Shown: positions 9,750-22,345, counted from the stretch's first letter. The stretch is DNA of 64,000 nucleotides from Siniperca chuatsi (GCF_020085105.1 NC_058057.1:27074042-27138041), one strand, 5' to 3'. Program-made: numbers and translations. The notes: generated by a model not told the origin, from the sequence alone.

Positions 9750-11145
9750 CCTGAGCTCTGCACATGCCCAGCCCCCGGGCCGTCCGCCCAAAGTCTCCCA
9801 CCTGATCCTCCCCTAGGGTATTTAGTCTGTGTCTCTGTCTTTGTTCAGTGTTAGGTCAATGTTGTTATGTATGGTGCGATTACTGCCTTGAGTTTTGTTC
9901 CTGTCTTGTGAGTGTTCCTGACCTTTGTGTGTGTCACCGTTTGGTGCACCTTTTGTGGTACCTGGTTCCTGTGCCCAGTTCCCCAGCATTCTTACCATGA
10001 GTTTGTATTGGATTCTTTGTCTCCTTTGGACCTTGGCTGGATCCCGGATTTTTATAATTTGCCTGCTCCCTAGTGAACTGTTGGCCACCTTGGACTCACT
10101 CCCCTGCTTCCACCACTGCCAGTCGGTAACCTATCTGCCTTTTGTCTGTTCATTACTTGGCTGCCTACTGGTCTGCCTGTACTTGCCTGTAAACCACATC
10201 ACCCCCATTAAGCACGATAGCCAGCCGGCTACTTCACCTCTTACCGCTTCCTGGTCATCTGCCTTTGGGTCCACATACCACTACACAGCACAGCATACAA
10301 CAAATATCTTCTGAAATGAAGAACCAGTAAATCTTTCTTCTACATATGAGTATGGTTTTAAGAAAACAAAAAATCTGAACCTATCCTACTGCCGAAGAAA
10401 TAAAGTAATCAAAACAGCTTAAAACCACATGTCTTTCCTCACACTGGGAATAACAGAATTTCTGAAAAAATTGTGGAGGATCTCTGAGACTCGTCTCACC
10501 CCTTACAAAAGGTGCAACATGGTTTAGTCCGCCCCTGGGATTCATCTCTAAACACAGCTAAACGAGCCATGGCTGCTGATGCTGGAGCACCAACATGCAC
10601 TGTAGGTCATGTCTTTCCCCAAGAAAGGAAAATCGTGGTACCAAGAACGAAAACAAAGAAAGTTAAGAGAAAGAATGCAAACAGAGAAAACAGCTTTTGA
10701 CTAATTTCTTTCAAAAGAAAGGTGAGCACAACTAACACAGTTTAAGAATGGTTTAAGCCAATACCAGCAGTTATTTAGATTGAAGGCATTCAGCCAGGAA
10801 TCTAGCTTGGAGCATATTTGCATCGTATAACATAAATTAGCAAAAGGCCATGCCAATAAAGATGTGGATTTAGAATAGTTTATTATGTATTACGAATGGA
10901 GGAGAGCCAAGATGATGTAGGAAGGATGGACTGAGGGTCCATCGGGAGGTATGAGGGATGAAGGGATGGGGGGTGAGGGTCGTGAGACAAGGAGACAATC
11001 TTTGTTTGATTGAGAGTTTGGGAAATCCTACATCAGAGCGGAGATGACGAGACAACTCTGGTCACTCCAGTCCTCTCTGACCAGTCAGTGGTCTGCAGTG
11101 TTTTAACTCCACCTTTTAGTATGGCTCAGCTTGCTTGGAGCCTCA

Positions 11146-14100
11146 ACAGTGGGGTAACGAAAAAACGGGACGGTATGGAGTGGTTCTGTTCTGTACCATG
11201 CACAACTTTTGCCAATGGAAACGCGAAAGTAACCCTTCTAATGTGTAACGAACTGAACTGAACTGGAGTGCTTGTTGGAAACAAGGCTAAAGGGACCTCT
11301 TCCTCTCATCTCGCGTCTCGCTCACGGTCACTGTGGTTATGCAACGCTTGATGGGGCCCCAAGTCCCCCAGTGTCAGGCAGGGTCCCAGGTTGTGGCAGT
11401 TTTACCATAGGGGAGCCTTCTGGTGGCACTGTAGAGTTGGCCACTGCTGTATGGGGTAAGGGGGCAGCGTCTCTTCTGGCTGTTGCTGTAAGTAGCGGTG
11501 CGCCAGTCGCTGACTTCTGATCGGAAGAGGTGGCAGCGTGATATGACGCTACTGGAAGGGCTGAGTGGGTACCTCAGAAAGGCGTGAGGGAGAGATGGCA
11601 TCATTTACAGCTGTTGGCGTCAGCTTCTGCTTGACTGCTCCTCGATGTTCTCTCCTCTGTAGCTTGTTCTTCGTGCGCACTGATCCGCTGCTCTGCTGAC
11701 TTGTTGCTTTGAGGCGAGCAATGAGTTTGTCAATCTCTCTAAGCGAAATCATCGTCTCAGATCCCACTTCCGATACCAATCATGGCCAAGGAGCACATTC
11801 GTAGTTTGCATTGCATTTGTATACAGTGCAGTATATCTTATATTACTACTAAAAAAAGTTAAAAAGTTACTTTGAAATAGTTCAAACAGACTTAAGGACA
11901 AACCTACACAGTTAGTGTCTCTCATATCACATGCAAACATGAATGTAGTGTATCCCATCTGATTGGACAACACACCTTTGAATTAATTATGGTAATTAGG
12001 TGGGAGTTGATTATTGAAGTCCTAAGGTTCTGAACAATGCAACAGTGAATGAGGACACACATCAACACTGATGTGTCAGCTAACTTGAGGTGTATGGTAT
12101 GAAACTTAATGATCTACTTGTCTTTAGTTATTTTAACTTAATGTCTTTGTTCCTTAAGAACATTAATGTTGTTGTGGTTACATATGCTGAAGTAAATGTT
12201 CAAGTATTTAAAATGTTTTCTCAATGTAAATGGTTAATAATTGAAAATTGAATTGCAGGAATCGAGAGACATGGATCCAGAAGTGACTGTCAACGGGACT
12301 TACACTGTTAATGACATACATCCTTGCTATGAATCAGATAATACACCTTATGTATTTACAAACAACCCTTCCATAATATGTGTGTTATTATATATTTTCC
12401 TTGGTGCATTGTCTGTTGTCACAATATGTGGAAACCTTCTTGTAATAATCTCCATCATTTACTTCAAACAGCTCCACTTACCTACTAACTACCTCATCCT
12501 GTCTCTGGCTGTGGCTGACCTGCTTGTAGGAGTTTTAGTCTTTCCTTTCAGCATGGCAGTCACTGTAACCTCATGTTGGTATCATACAACTATATTTTGT
12601 AAAGTACGAGGAAGCTTTGATGTTACACTGAGCACAGCTTCTATTTTGAATTTATGCTGTATTTCAATTGACAGATATTATGCAGTATGTCAGCCTCTAG
12701 CTTATAAAAGTAAAATAAATGATTGTGTTATTGGGATTATGATCCTGGTGAGCTGGGGAGTTTCTGCTCTAATTGGAATTGGCATCATAATTGCAGGTTT
12801 TAATCAAGGAAAATGTGGAGAAAGTTGTTTAATTGATGCTCTAATATCAACCACTCTGGCATATATTTTCTCCTTTTATATCCCGGCAATCATAATGCTC
12901 TGTATATACCTGAAAATATTCCTTGTTGCACAAAGACAAGCAAACAGCATCCAGAACACAACCTGTCAGAGCACCAAGTCTGGAGCAACTGTCAGTAAGA
13001 TGGAAAGAAAGGCCACCAAAACTCTGGCTATAGTCATGGGAGTTTTTCTCTTATGCTGGAGTCCTTACTTTCTTTTTATCATCTTTCAGCCTTTAACATA
13101 CGATGTAACACCAATTGCTGTGATTGAAACACTTAACTGGCTTGCATTGTCAAATTCAATGCTCAATCCATTAATTTATGCTTTCTTTTACCGCTGGTTC
13201 AGATCAGCTTTCAGAATGATCATTTCTGGAAAAATATTTCAAGGTGATTTTGCTAACTCAAAATTGTTTTGATTGTTGATTTGAATGTTCAGATACCATT
13301 TTAACTGGAGAATAATGACAGGTTGAAACAATAATGATTAACTTATACCACTATAATATATTTACTATATTCACTGTCTGAGCAAAATTGACTGTATATA
13401 CACTTGTAGTTCTTATTTAACAATACTAACTGTAAAATAAAAACTGTTTGGCATTAATTTCAACACAATAACACATGCTGATCTGTAAAAGAATGTTTCG
13501 TAAAGCTATTTTACAAAGTAGTTTATTTCACCAGTCTAAATTACTTAGGCAGGGCTTTATGTTGTCCTGTCACTAGAATGGTTTTGCTGAAGCTCGTACT
13601 TGACTTTGTACTGGCCAACAGAAAAACATAAAAGATCCCTTCCACACACCTATATTCACAATATTTCAAAATCAAATACCCATATGTTCTTTGAAAGAGT
13701 TATTGGTTGCTGTGATCATTCCTGCTCTCTATACTGCCTGGGATGTGGTTTCTACATAGAGCAACTACACTGTAAGTGATGGGGGTCAAAATCCACAGTC
13801 CTCTTTTGCTACAGAAAAGCACTCTAAAGTTCAGCCGAAGCTAAATGTCTTAGTTAGTCAAATCAAGTTGCTATCTTCTAAAAGTGATGGGAATTACAGC
13901 CGGAAGGGAGCCGGATCTTATGGCTCTGTTCTTTTCTGAGAGCCTCATCGTTCGTTTTCTTTTTTTTTTTTTTTTAGCGGGTGGGCATTACTAGGTTTAT
14001 CTGTGAAATAATCACTAGGATAATGATAGGGTAAGATTTGGATCAGATTCAAACTTAGACATCCCACCAATATAATTTCATTTTGCATGTGTGGACTAGG

Positions 14101-14432
14101 TTTAGCAGCACTAAATTATTAAGTAAATTACTGCCAGACGTAATGTCAATGATCTGCATTGTAAACATTACACAAAGTGACGCCATATCCTCTGCTTTCC
14201 TCATTTGAATGTACTCTCTGTATGAAATGTGTTATGTAAATAAATTTGCCTTGCCTTGAATGTAATTCATGCAACACTTAATATTAGAAAACCTTTTAAC
14301 TTCGCCCAGCTGATGCAGCACCAGCATACTCCAGGACAGTAATCAAGTGGACCCACTATCGTAATGTGTGTTGCAGACAGTTTGTGACAATACTGTTCAC
14401 GTAAAGAGGAATGGACTTAGGGCAGGCAGTGA
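11146..14432 (+). repeat. TAAR tandem unit 3 (broken at its 3' end)
   Basis: This is the third tandem unit, with TAAR copy 3 intact. It follows units 1 and 2 closely up to about 14432, within GGCAGGCAGTGAA, then changes abruptly into unrelated sequence, so it is unknown whether this unit carried the LTR insertion. Confidence 0.88.
12271..13272 (+). CDS. Trace amine-associated receptor, TAAR1-like, copy 3 (intact)
   Basis: This intact 333-residue TAAR differs from copy 1 at only about five residues: Asp for Glu at 2, Tyr for Phe after the DRY Arg-Tyr, Cys-Val for Arg-Ile in ICL2/TM4, and Tyr for Cys at 5.43. The last change faces the amine pocket in this receptor class and is the most likely to matter for ligand choice. 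D3.32 (D117), DRY, CWSP, NPLIY and YRWFR are all present, and Y7.43 is again Leu. The start is the ATG at 12271, immediately after the acceptor-like TTGCAG. The 5' and 3' flanks match units 1 and 2 almost base for base. Poly(A) signal AATAAA at 13436. Confidence 0.93.
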   Translation: MDPEVTVNGTYTVNDIHPCYESDNTPYVFTNNPSIICVLLYIFLGALSVVTICGNLLVIISIIYFKQLHLPTNYLILSLAVADLLVGVLVFPFSMAVTVTSCWYHTTIFCKVRGSFDVTLSTASILNLCCISIDRYYAVCQPLAYKSKINDCVIGIMILVSWGVSALIGIGIIIAGFNQGKCGESCLIDALISTTLAYIFSFYIPAIIMLCIYLKIFLVAQRQANSIQNTTCQSTKSGATVSKMERKATKTLAIVMGVFLLCWSPYFLFIIFQPLTYDVTPIAVIETLNWLALSNSMLNPLIYAFFYRWFRSAFRMIISGKIFQGDFANSKLF

Positions 14433-16931
14433 ATTGAAGCTGTCTTCTGACTCATGCATGACGGCTGTCAATCTTATCTGCATGTGTGCATGTACATGTA
14501 CTCAATGATCGTGTATAAGCTGGAGACGATGGACATGCATGAGTCAACGGAATTCACTGTGAGTAGTCTATTGCACAGTACGTGCTCGAGACTAGTGCTT
14601 GAGCAAGCAGTCAGTGATACAGACTTCCTATGAGTCTGATTGTCATGCACTAGCTCGACTGCTTGCCGAGTTGACAAGATCAGTGCGACTACTATGGCTG
14701 GATATGAGCTCGATGATGTACGTGCACAGTCAGTGTACACTATTCACTTGAGTTAGTTGATTGACAATAGCTTAGTCAATATCGATGAAATGATAACTAC
14801 GATAGTCAGTATCATAATAGTAAGAATTAAGTGATAAGAACAGTATATGACAAGTTGCAATTGAAGTAACAATCCTAGTGTATATTACTTGACATGAATG
14901 ATTATTATCGAAATGCCAGTACGACATGCAATCGATTATCTGATTCATGTATAGTTAACTATGATAGATAACTGCTTAGATCAACACGTTGTACATACGA
15001 TTCAATGTAGCATTACAAGTTTGCTAAGATAGTGTATGCAATTAATGCGAATTTAAACATGTGATTAACTATGATTATAACTGCAACTAAATAATAAGCA
15101 TATAGATTGATGTAATCTATTTGTCAGTTTATCATTTCTGTATTGTAAACTGATGCTTCATGCTACATTACATGATAATTTCATTGTACTGAGCTTAAGT
15201 TATCTAGAGTAGCATTAACGCATTATCTAGTATATTTGATGTAGAAGTTGATAATTGATATTAGTCAATATATCGATCTACAATGAAGATATGAATCAAT
15301 GAATATGAATGACTGGTTAGTCTAATTATTGCTTAATTGTATCAGATTTAGTTATACTCGTATTGTACAATGCTTGATCTTCGACATTGTATACAATATC
15401 TTGAATCAGACATTGAGATCACTAGGAAATGTCAATCATGTGAATAGATTGAAGACATGAGTTATGATACATCTATGATATTACATCATAAACTAATTAA
15501 ACATTATTGTAATCTTATCATATGTCATAGCTTCTGTAATGTCACTTTCAATATTTATAATTATGAATGAGTATTACGCAGAATAATTACTAGATTAAAT
15601 CAGCTGAATATGATAAGATCTTGCATGATATGTAAAACTTTTGTAATACATCTATCTACAAGATTGATATTCTGTATTTCAATATGACTTTGTATTCTAG
15701 TCATGCTAGAGTCTGTCTTAATTTTTACGAATTATCTGCAACATTTATTTTAATCATACTATATGTTCAATTGCTGGTGACATCGTTTACGCACTAATGT
15801 TGTTTGTAATGTACACTCATATCAATGTAATCTGTTGTGAATGATCATGCTAGCCTAGTGATGACTTATTAGCAATTGCTTGCAATGACTAATATCCATA
15901 GTGCTCGATTTCTTAGGTGACATTAGCTTCATTCTCACCTGAGATCTGTTACTGATGTAGTCTAGTTCAGTGTCATTCAGACTTTACTGAGTCTAAATTA
16001 CTATTAAAATTAAAATTTTAAATGAAATTAAACTGATACCGTAATCAATTATTATTCTAACATGATAACTATGACTTGTTATAATGGCATCTATAAAAAT
16101 ATAAAATGTAAAATTACTAGCTAATGCATTGATATTTCTTTAGATAGCATTATCGTTAGTACATCACTCTTTCTGATAAGTTGAACTACTTGTTTGCATA
16201 GTAGATGTTGGTATAATTAAGATCATGTAATTTTCCTGTTATTAGACTATCCTTCGTTGCTTCATTACATCACATAATGAAGCATTAGTAATTGCAACTT
16301 TAATTCTTAAAAATGATAATTACCTTCCTTGATCTATGTACACAAGTCATTTATAGTAGTTAATCACATTTTATTTAATAGTTCATCCTAAGAAATATGT
16401 ATATATGGAATAAGTATCATTATTTAAATTCCGTTAGTATTCATTATGTTAATAATGAAATTGAATGTCAAATAGATAAGATTTTATCAATACTAATAAG
16501 TATAACTTAACACATTAATCTTCGTCTTCTAAGATGTTTTCCTATTTATTATCAATATTGACATTTATTTCACTAGGTTACTATGACCTTTTTCCTTCAA
16601 AATTACCACTTTGTTAGCTTCTTGAATCATTCTGGCTTCAAACAAGATTTAACTCAATATGTATATGGCAAACCGAATTTGCAAAATGACCGTGTGTGTA
16701 ACCTCTTATCAAAATATTACTAGTATAACCTGTCGACCTAATGATATCTTGAGTGTATTGCATTTGTAACTCATTGTGTATTACTGTTAATAGATAATGA
16801 ATTGTAAAATTTATATTAATATCTCAAATTGTTTTAGAATTGCTACCTTTAAGACTAAATCTAAAAATTTGAAAACTTAATCAATAATCATAATCAGTCA
16901 TATACAGTTAATAATTGAATGTACTTCTTTA
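14433..16931. other. Anomalous 2.5-kb AT-rich segment of unknown nature
   Basis: This sequence replaces the rest of unit 3 and the first two thirds of unit 4. It matches no repeat in the window and holds no credible gene. Over its first 350 bases I find no run of three identical bases. GC then falls from roughly half to under a third, and run lengths slowly return to normal. It may be a real foreign or degenerate repeat, or an assembly gap fill between near-identical receptor units. Confidence 0.6.
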
Positions 16932-17251
16932 AGAACACAACCTGTCAGAGCACCAAGTCTGGAGCAACTGTCAGTAAGATGGAAAGAAAGGCCACCAAAA
17001 CTCTGGCTATAGTCATGGGAGTTTTTCTCTTATGCTGGACTCCGTACTTTCTTTTTATCATCTTTCAGCCTTTAACATACGATGTAACACCAATTGCTGT
17101 GATTGAAACACTTAACTGGCTTACATTGTCAAATTCAATGCTCAATCCATTAATTTATGCTTTCTTTTACCGCTGGTTCAGATCAGCTTTCAGAATGATC
17201 ATTTCTGGAAAAATATTTCAAGGTGATTTTGCTAACTCAAAATTGTTTTGA
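16932..17251 (+). pseudogene. TAAR1-like copy 4, 3' fragment only
   Basis: Only the end of a TAAR gene remains here: late ICL3, TM6 (CWTPYF), TM7 (NPLIY, WFR) and the tail, about 105 codons, identical in layout to copies 1-3. Homology to the other copies begins abruptly near 16932 at the codons for NTTCQST. Nothing encoding TM1-TM5 is found upstream. A 13-base match to the segment just 5' of the normal coding exon (GTTAATAATTGAA) occurs at 16907-16919, 12 bases before the homology starts. This may be a relic of an internal deletion or chance in AT-rich DNA. The Thr in CWTP and in the TM7 segment NWLTLSNS is shared with copy 5 rather than copies 1-3. The 3' flank and poly(A) signal (17415) are kept. 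Confidence 0.85.
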
Positions 17252-18258
17252 TTGTTGATTTGAATGTTCAGATACCATTTTAACTGGAGAATAATGACAG
17301 GTTGAAACAATAATGATTAACTTATACCACTATAATATATTTACTATATTCACTGTCTGAGCAAAATTGACTGTATATACACTTGTAGTTCTTATTTAAC
17401 AATACTAACTGTAAAATAAAAACTGTTTGGCATTAATTTCAACACAATAACACATGCTGATCTGTAAAAGATTGTTTCGTAAAGCTATTTTACAAAGTAG
17501 TTTATTTAACCAGTCTAAATTACTTAGGCAGGGCTTTATGTTGTCCTATCACTAGAATGGTTTTGCTGAAGCTCGTACTTGACTTTGTACTGGCCAACAG
17601 AAAAACATAAAAGATCCCTTCCACACACCTATATTCACAATATTTCAAAATCAAATACCCATATGTTCCCTCTGTTCTTTTCTGAGAGCCTCATCATTCG
17701 TTTTTCTTTTTTTTTTTAAGCGGGTGGGCATTACTAGGTTTATCTGTGAAATAATCACTAGGATAATGATAGGTTAAGATTTGGATCAGAATCAAACTTA
17801 GACATCCCACCAATATAATTTCATTTTGCATGTGTGGACTAGGTTTAGCAGCACCAAATTTCTCGTAAATTACTGCCAGACCTAATGTCAATAATCTGCA
17901 TTGTAAACATTACACAAGGTGACGCCATATCCCTCTGCTTTGTCAGTGAATTTCCTCATTTGAATTTACTCTCTGTATGAAATGTGTTATGTAAATAAAT
18001 TTGCCTTGCCTTGAATGTAATTCATGCAACACTTAATATTAGAAAAACCTTCACCCAGCTGATGCAGCACCAGCATACTCCAGGACAGTAATCAAGCGGA
18101 CCCACTATAGTGATGTGAGTTGCAGACAGTTTGTGACAATACTGTTCACGTAAAGAGGAATGGACTTAGGGCAGGCAGTGAAACGGCTGTCACTCAGTTC
18201 CCTTCCTTCGTACCAAAGAGCAATTGAAAAGAATCGGATCATTTGCGAACGTAACATC
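17252..18258 (+). other. 3' flank of TAAR copy 4
   Basis: This flank is homologous to the flank of copies 1-3, with a deletion near 17667 relative to them and an L2 tail at 17954-18015. It ends at the unoccupied LTR target site. Confidence 0.65.
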
Positions 18259-18422
18259 AATATCTTTTGAATTGAGGAACCAGTAAATCTTTCTATTACA
18301 TATGAGTATGGTTTTAAGAAAACAAAAAATCTGAACCTATCTTACTGCTGAAGAAATAAAGTAATCAAAACAGCTTAAAACCACATCTCTTTCCTCACAC
18401 TGGGAATAACAGAATTTCTGAA

Positions 18423-18640
18423 TTTCCAAATAAAGAGATGCCTCAGGCCTCCTCAGGGGCGTCTTAGTGGGGGGAAGATTGGGACTGACTACCCAGGGCC
18501 CCAATGGGGGGAGGGCCCTTGAAAAGCCTAGAATGAAATTTGTTTGTTGCAATTTTTAATTTCTAAGTAATTAGTGTCATAACTCAATTAAAATTGGCAG
18601 AATAAATCGGTTGAGAGACTGAACTTTGTATCCCCCCAAA
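18423..18640. repeat. Segment present only in unit 4
   Basis: These 220 bases with G-rich stretches interrupt the unit 4 flank between GAATTTCTGAA and AAATTGTGGAGG, which are adjacent in units 1 and 2. It may be a transposon fragment inserted here or an ancestral piece lost from the other units. Confidence 0.45.
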
Positions 18641-19030
18641 AATTGTGGAGGATCTCTGAGACTCCTTTCACCCCTTACGAAAGGTGCAAAATGGTTTAGT
18701 CCGCCCCTGGGATTCATCTCTAAACACGGCTAAATGAGCCATGGCTGCTGATGCTGGAGCACCAACATGCACTGTAGGTCATGTCTTTCCCCAAGAAAGG
18801 AAAATTGTGGTACCAAGAAAGAAAACAAAGAAAGTTAAGAGAAAGAATGCAAACAGAGAGCTTTTGACTAATTTCTTTCAAAAGAAAGGTGAGCACAACT
18901 AACACAGTTTAAGAATGGTTTAAGCTAATACCAGCAGTTATTTAGATTGAAGGCATTCAGCCAGGAATCTAGCTTGGAGCATATTTGCATCGTATAACAT
19001 AAATTAGCAAAAGACCATGCCAATAAAGAT

Positions 19031-19449
19031 GTGGATTAGCATGTGATAGGCGTGACCAAGGTGATAATACACTCTGATAGACTTAGATTAAATCTCAGAC
19101 CACCATTTCTGTTCAAAGAGGGGTTCTCTTTTTTCACATTTTTCGCCTATCACATGCTAATCAGGCACTTAACAGTGATGAAGTAGATGCAGCCAGAAAA
19201 CAATAGGCCTGATTACTGATTACTGGGCCATCTTGGAAACTATTAGGTTAGTTTCAGGTGAAACTAGCTATTAACAGATACTCAGGCAGATTCCTTCCTG
19301 AGGGCAGGGCTTATGTAACTCAGAGTAGCTTAAATTTCCAGTTCCCGTCCAATTTTTTCACAATTGAGAATGACTTCCGGATGGGAGCCGAAACGTCTTG
19401 ATTCTGAAAACAGTGTCCAGATGACTACGACTGAAACCTTTTCTACGAT
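19031..19449. mobile_element. Dispersed repeat, relative of the 24558-25160 element
   Basis: This segment is inserted in the unit 4 flank, which continues at TAGTTTATTGTG. Its right end, with CGAAACGTCTTGATTCTGAA and CTGAAACCTTTTCTACGA, matches the inverted ends of the elements at 24558-25160 and 58280-58541. No clear target duplication was seen, so it is probably truncated. Confidence 0.55.
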
Positions 19450-20600
19450 AGTTTATTGTGTATTATGAATGGAGGAGAACCAAGATGATGTAAGAAGGAT
19501 GGACTGAGGGTCCATCGGTGAGGGATGAAGGGCTGAAGGTAGAGGGATGAAGGGATGTGAGGGAAAGGTGAGTGGTGAACAGACGAGGAGAAAAATCGGG
19601 GTCATGGCCGGATGGATGGAGGAGTACTGTGATGGACTGGAGCCAGCTGGTAGCGGAAAGACAGGAGGGAACCAGGGGAGTCGAGACTCTGAGTGAGGGA
19701 GCCGCCTCTTTGTATGCTCTGATTCAGATAGAGCCCCAAAAAACTTCAAATGGAAAGACATGCATGGGTGTTTCTGATGTCGTACAGATCATTGCAGATG
19801 TAGGGATGCTGGAGAAGGCCGGCGGCCAAGAATTTTGATGATGTGGTCAGGGATTACCTGCCTGGAGACTTGGTATGAGTCGAAAGAGGTAGATGGGTTG
19901 AGGTAGACCAGACTGTCTTGCTGAATTTGAGGTGATGGATTAGAGTGTCGGACATAGTTGGGTGTAGAGATGGATGTAGTTGAGGCTAGAAGCAGTGAAC
20001 TCTGAGCTGCATGGAAAGCTGAAGAATGCCAGTGGGAACATGGATTCTAGGACTTTGTGTAAGGAGACAGAAGAGTTCTAATGCAGCAGGCAAGGAGGTC
20101 TGAAGTGAGGGGGCGAACGTTTTTGGGAAGAAGTTAATTACTCTGATGCAGACTTGTATGGTAGATGAGGGGGTCAAGGGGAAGGATGAAAGGGGTTGAG
20201 GAGAGGGATGAAAGGGGCTGATTGCGTGGGGATAAACAGGGGTCGATTAGAGTCATGATGGCTGGAGTTGTTATGAACATAGGAGGCAGCTGAATCCGGG
20301 GGCTGTAAGTTTGGTGTTGAGGTCCGACTGGTTGAAAGTCAGTTGACTGGAAGAGTGGGTTTCTCCCGAAGGCTGGCGATGTTGGATACGGCCTCTGTGT
20401 AAGTTCAGTGGTGTCTGACTGGAGCTGCTGGATGGAGAGTAATGGCGATGCATTGCTAAGCGACGTGGATAACAGAGCGCGGGTGGGCTGGCCGCGTAGG
20501 TGTGGATGTGATTATGGACGGAGGAGATTCAGAAACCACGGATGGATCACGGTCCGAGGGGCTGAGAACCAGCTCGCAGTCCATGGTGAGGTAAGTGAAG
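19450..20600. other. End of unit 4 homology, then purine-rich non-coding sequence
   Basis: Homology to the unit 1 flank (from 5742) continues to about 19565, then ends. The following G-rich stretch has frames on both strands (for example 19453-19761 -) rich in Ser and Pro but without a domain; it may be a decayed retroelement read on the - strand. A donor-like GAGGTAAGT at 20588 could end a non-coding exon for copy 5. Confidence 0.35.
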
Positions 20601-22132
20601 AACTATTTACTATTTCGCGCGTAACATGTATGTCGATAGGGAAGGGAACAGATAGGGTGTGCTTAAATACTTGTGCACGGAAATGGGATGTGTTCAAGAC
20701 ATGGTCTTTGTTCCCGAATCTAGTTATAAAACTTAATTTAGTCAGTATCATAAATTAATCAGCATCATAGCTACAACGTCATGACATTATATCTATCAAC
20801 ATTACCTAGCAAAGTTTAACATCATGAAAAACATGGCCCTCAATTTCAGAAACAGCCACTGAGAGTGGAGCAGCGGCAGGTGAAACAGGTACCGAGGACG
20901 TGTGTTTATGAAGTGGCTACTAAAGGTTTTTGCAAGCAATCATTTGACATTGAGGAGTCAACGACCTTGCAGCAAAGACTTTGGAGCGATATTTAGCCCC
21001 TTTCCCAGTAAGCTAGCATGACATGTTTGGTATCAACATAAGATCATGGTGATCAATGAGGCAGAGTCTAATTAAAATATAACATATGGTTCTATTTTTC
21101 CCTTTGAGATGGTTAAATTATTATGAAATTGGCCTACCAGTAGGCTGCAGTTTAATTTTTGGTCTATTCAAACAAGACCATTTCATTTTAAAGATATATA
21201 GTATATCAGCTTACCTTGTTTTTTTCAATGTGTTACTGCCACTGGTGCATTCTGGTCAGATTTAATTATTTTCTTTATAAAAACAAGATTTGATCTTCAA
21301 AAAATCTTTTTCAAAAATGAAGAAAAGAATGTTCTCTTAGCCATGATACTCCAAGCAAACCTAATTTAACCATAGTAAAAGTATCACACTAATTGTAGGC
21401 TACACTATGTTGACAAAAGAAAATGTGGTGAGATTTCAAACTGTGCAGACTTGAGCACATATCACAGATTATTATTACTTGTTTAAATGTGGTACGAACA
21501 AACCCAGGACTTTCACCCAAGGTTTGTGTCCCGTGTGAAACCAAAAGTTAACGTTTTATGTTACGTTACATGTCACGTGACTTATGTGACTTTTGTCACA
21601 TGATGTCCTACTGCCGAACCAAGTGGTTTTTTCCCTAAACCTAACCACACTTTTAAGTGGCGTTTCTGAAGGCATCTCCTACTAATGCCAAAGGGCACCT
21701 TGTGCGTGTTTATACGACGTAAAGGGGTGTGACAAAACGTCGATATTTGACACCCTGGGAATGAGAACACGTTGGGCGTTCCTGGCGGTCCAAAGCTCCT
21801 GTATTAGAGGTGTAAACACCAATCCCAGTGCTCCGAGCTCTGGCAAAGTCAGCTAATAGGACGGCTAGCTGCATGGCTAACTAGCTAATGGCAGCTACAG
21901 TTAACAGTAGTTAGTGGCTAAAGTAGCTGCTAACAACAAGTAAAGCTATCTGTCCATCAGGACACTAAATCACTGAAAGCTGAGGCAGAGCAGTCGGAGG
22001 ACATCAGAGGGAAAACCAGAAAAAATTTAACTTTTCTTCACACTTCACACAAAGCACTTTCTGCGAGACATACATAACCTCCAGCTCTAGCTCAGTGATG
22101 GAATGACTTGCTTGGTGTTATGTTGTTAATAA

Positions 22133-22232
22133 ACTTAGGAGGATTTTCTTGGCTAGGAGCTTTTTTGTTTTTTGTTTTATTTCCAAGGAGAATTTTCATA
22201 GTTATGTGCTTTGTATTTCAAGTGTATACAAT
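22133..22232 (+). repeat. Direct repeat flanking TAAR copy 5, left copy
   Basis: A 100-base block with TCTTGGCTAGG and CATAGTTATGTGCTTTGTA recurs in the same orientation at 24117-24213, on the other side of copy 5, offset by about 1.98 kb. Confidence 0.7.
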
Positions 22233-22307
22233 ATATCTTATTTCAGTCTTATTGGCAAAATGAAATTATCTATTTGAAAAGCTTTTGGAGATTATTAAAA
22301 TACTTGC

Positions 22308-22313
<6 letters not shown>

Positions 22314-22340
<27 letters not shown>
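22314..22340. repeat. (CA)n microsatellite
   Basis: Uninterrupted CA dinucleotides, followed by a short GACACA extension. Confidence 0.95.

Positions 22341-22345
<5 letters not shown>

Larger units (their letters stand above)
9010..10302 (+). mobile_element. LTR-type element in unit 2, 5'-truncated
   Basis: This is the same insertion as at 3373-5173, retaining its right end and the AATAT duplication at 10303-10307. Its 5' part and the adjacent flank were deleted, with the junction at about 9009 where CGTAATG runs straight into GATCGCAGCAGC. Tandem-repeat blocks are longer than in unit 1. Confidence 0.8.
6010..11145 (+). repeat. TAAR tandem unit 2
   Basis: This is the second tandem unit, about 0.87 kb shorter than unit 1. 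A deletion of about 1.07 kb (unit 1 positions near 3006-4077) removed the L2 tail and the 5' part of the LTR element at junction 9009-9010, partly offset by expansion of tandem repeats inside the LTR element. It carries the frameshifted TAAR copy 2. Confidence 0.9.

Noticed and set aside
14474-14740. An 88-codon - strand frame in the anomalous block
   Set aside because: The surrounding DNA has abnormal composition and there is no start context or domain.
22314-22340. Possible CRISPR or other regular array among the short tandem repeats
   Set aside because: All regular repeats are plain microsatellites or minisatellites in eukaryotic DNA, without spacers.
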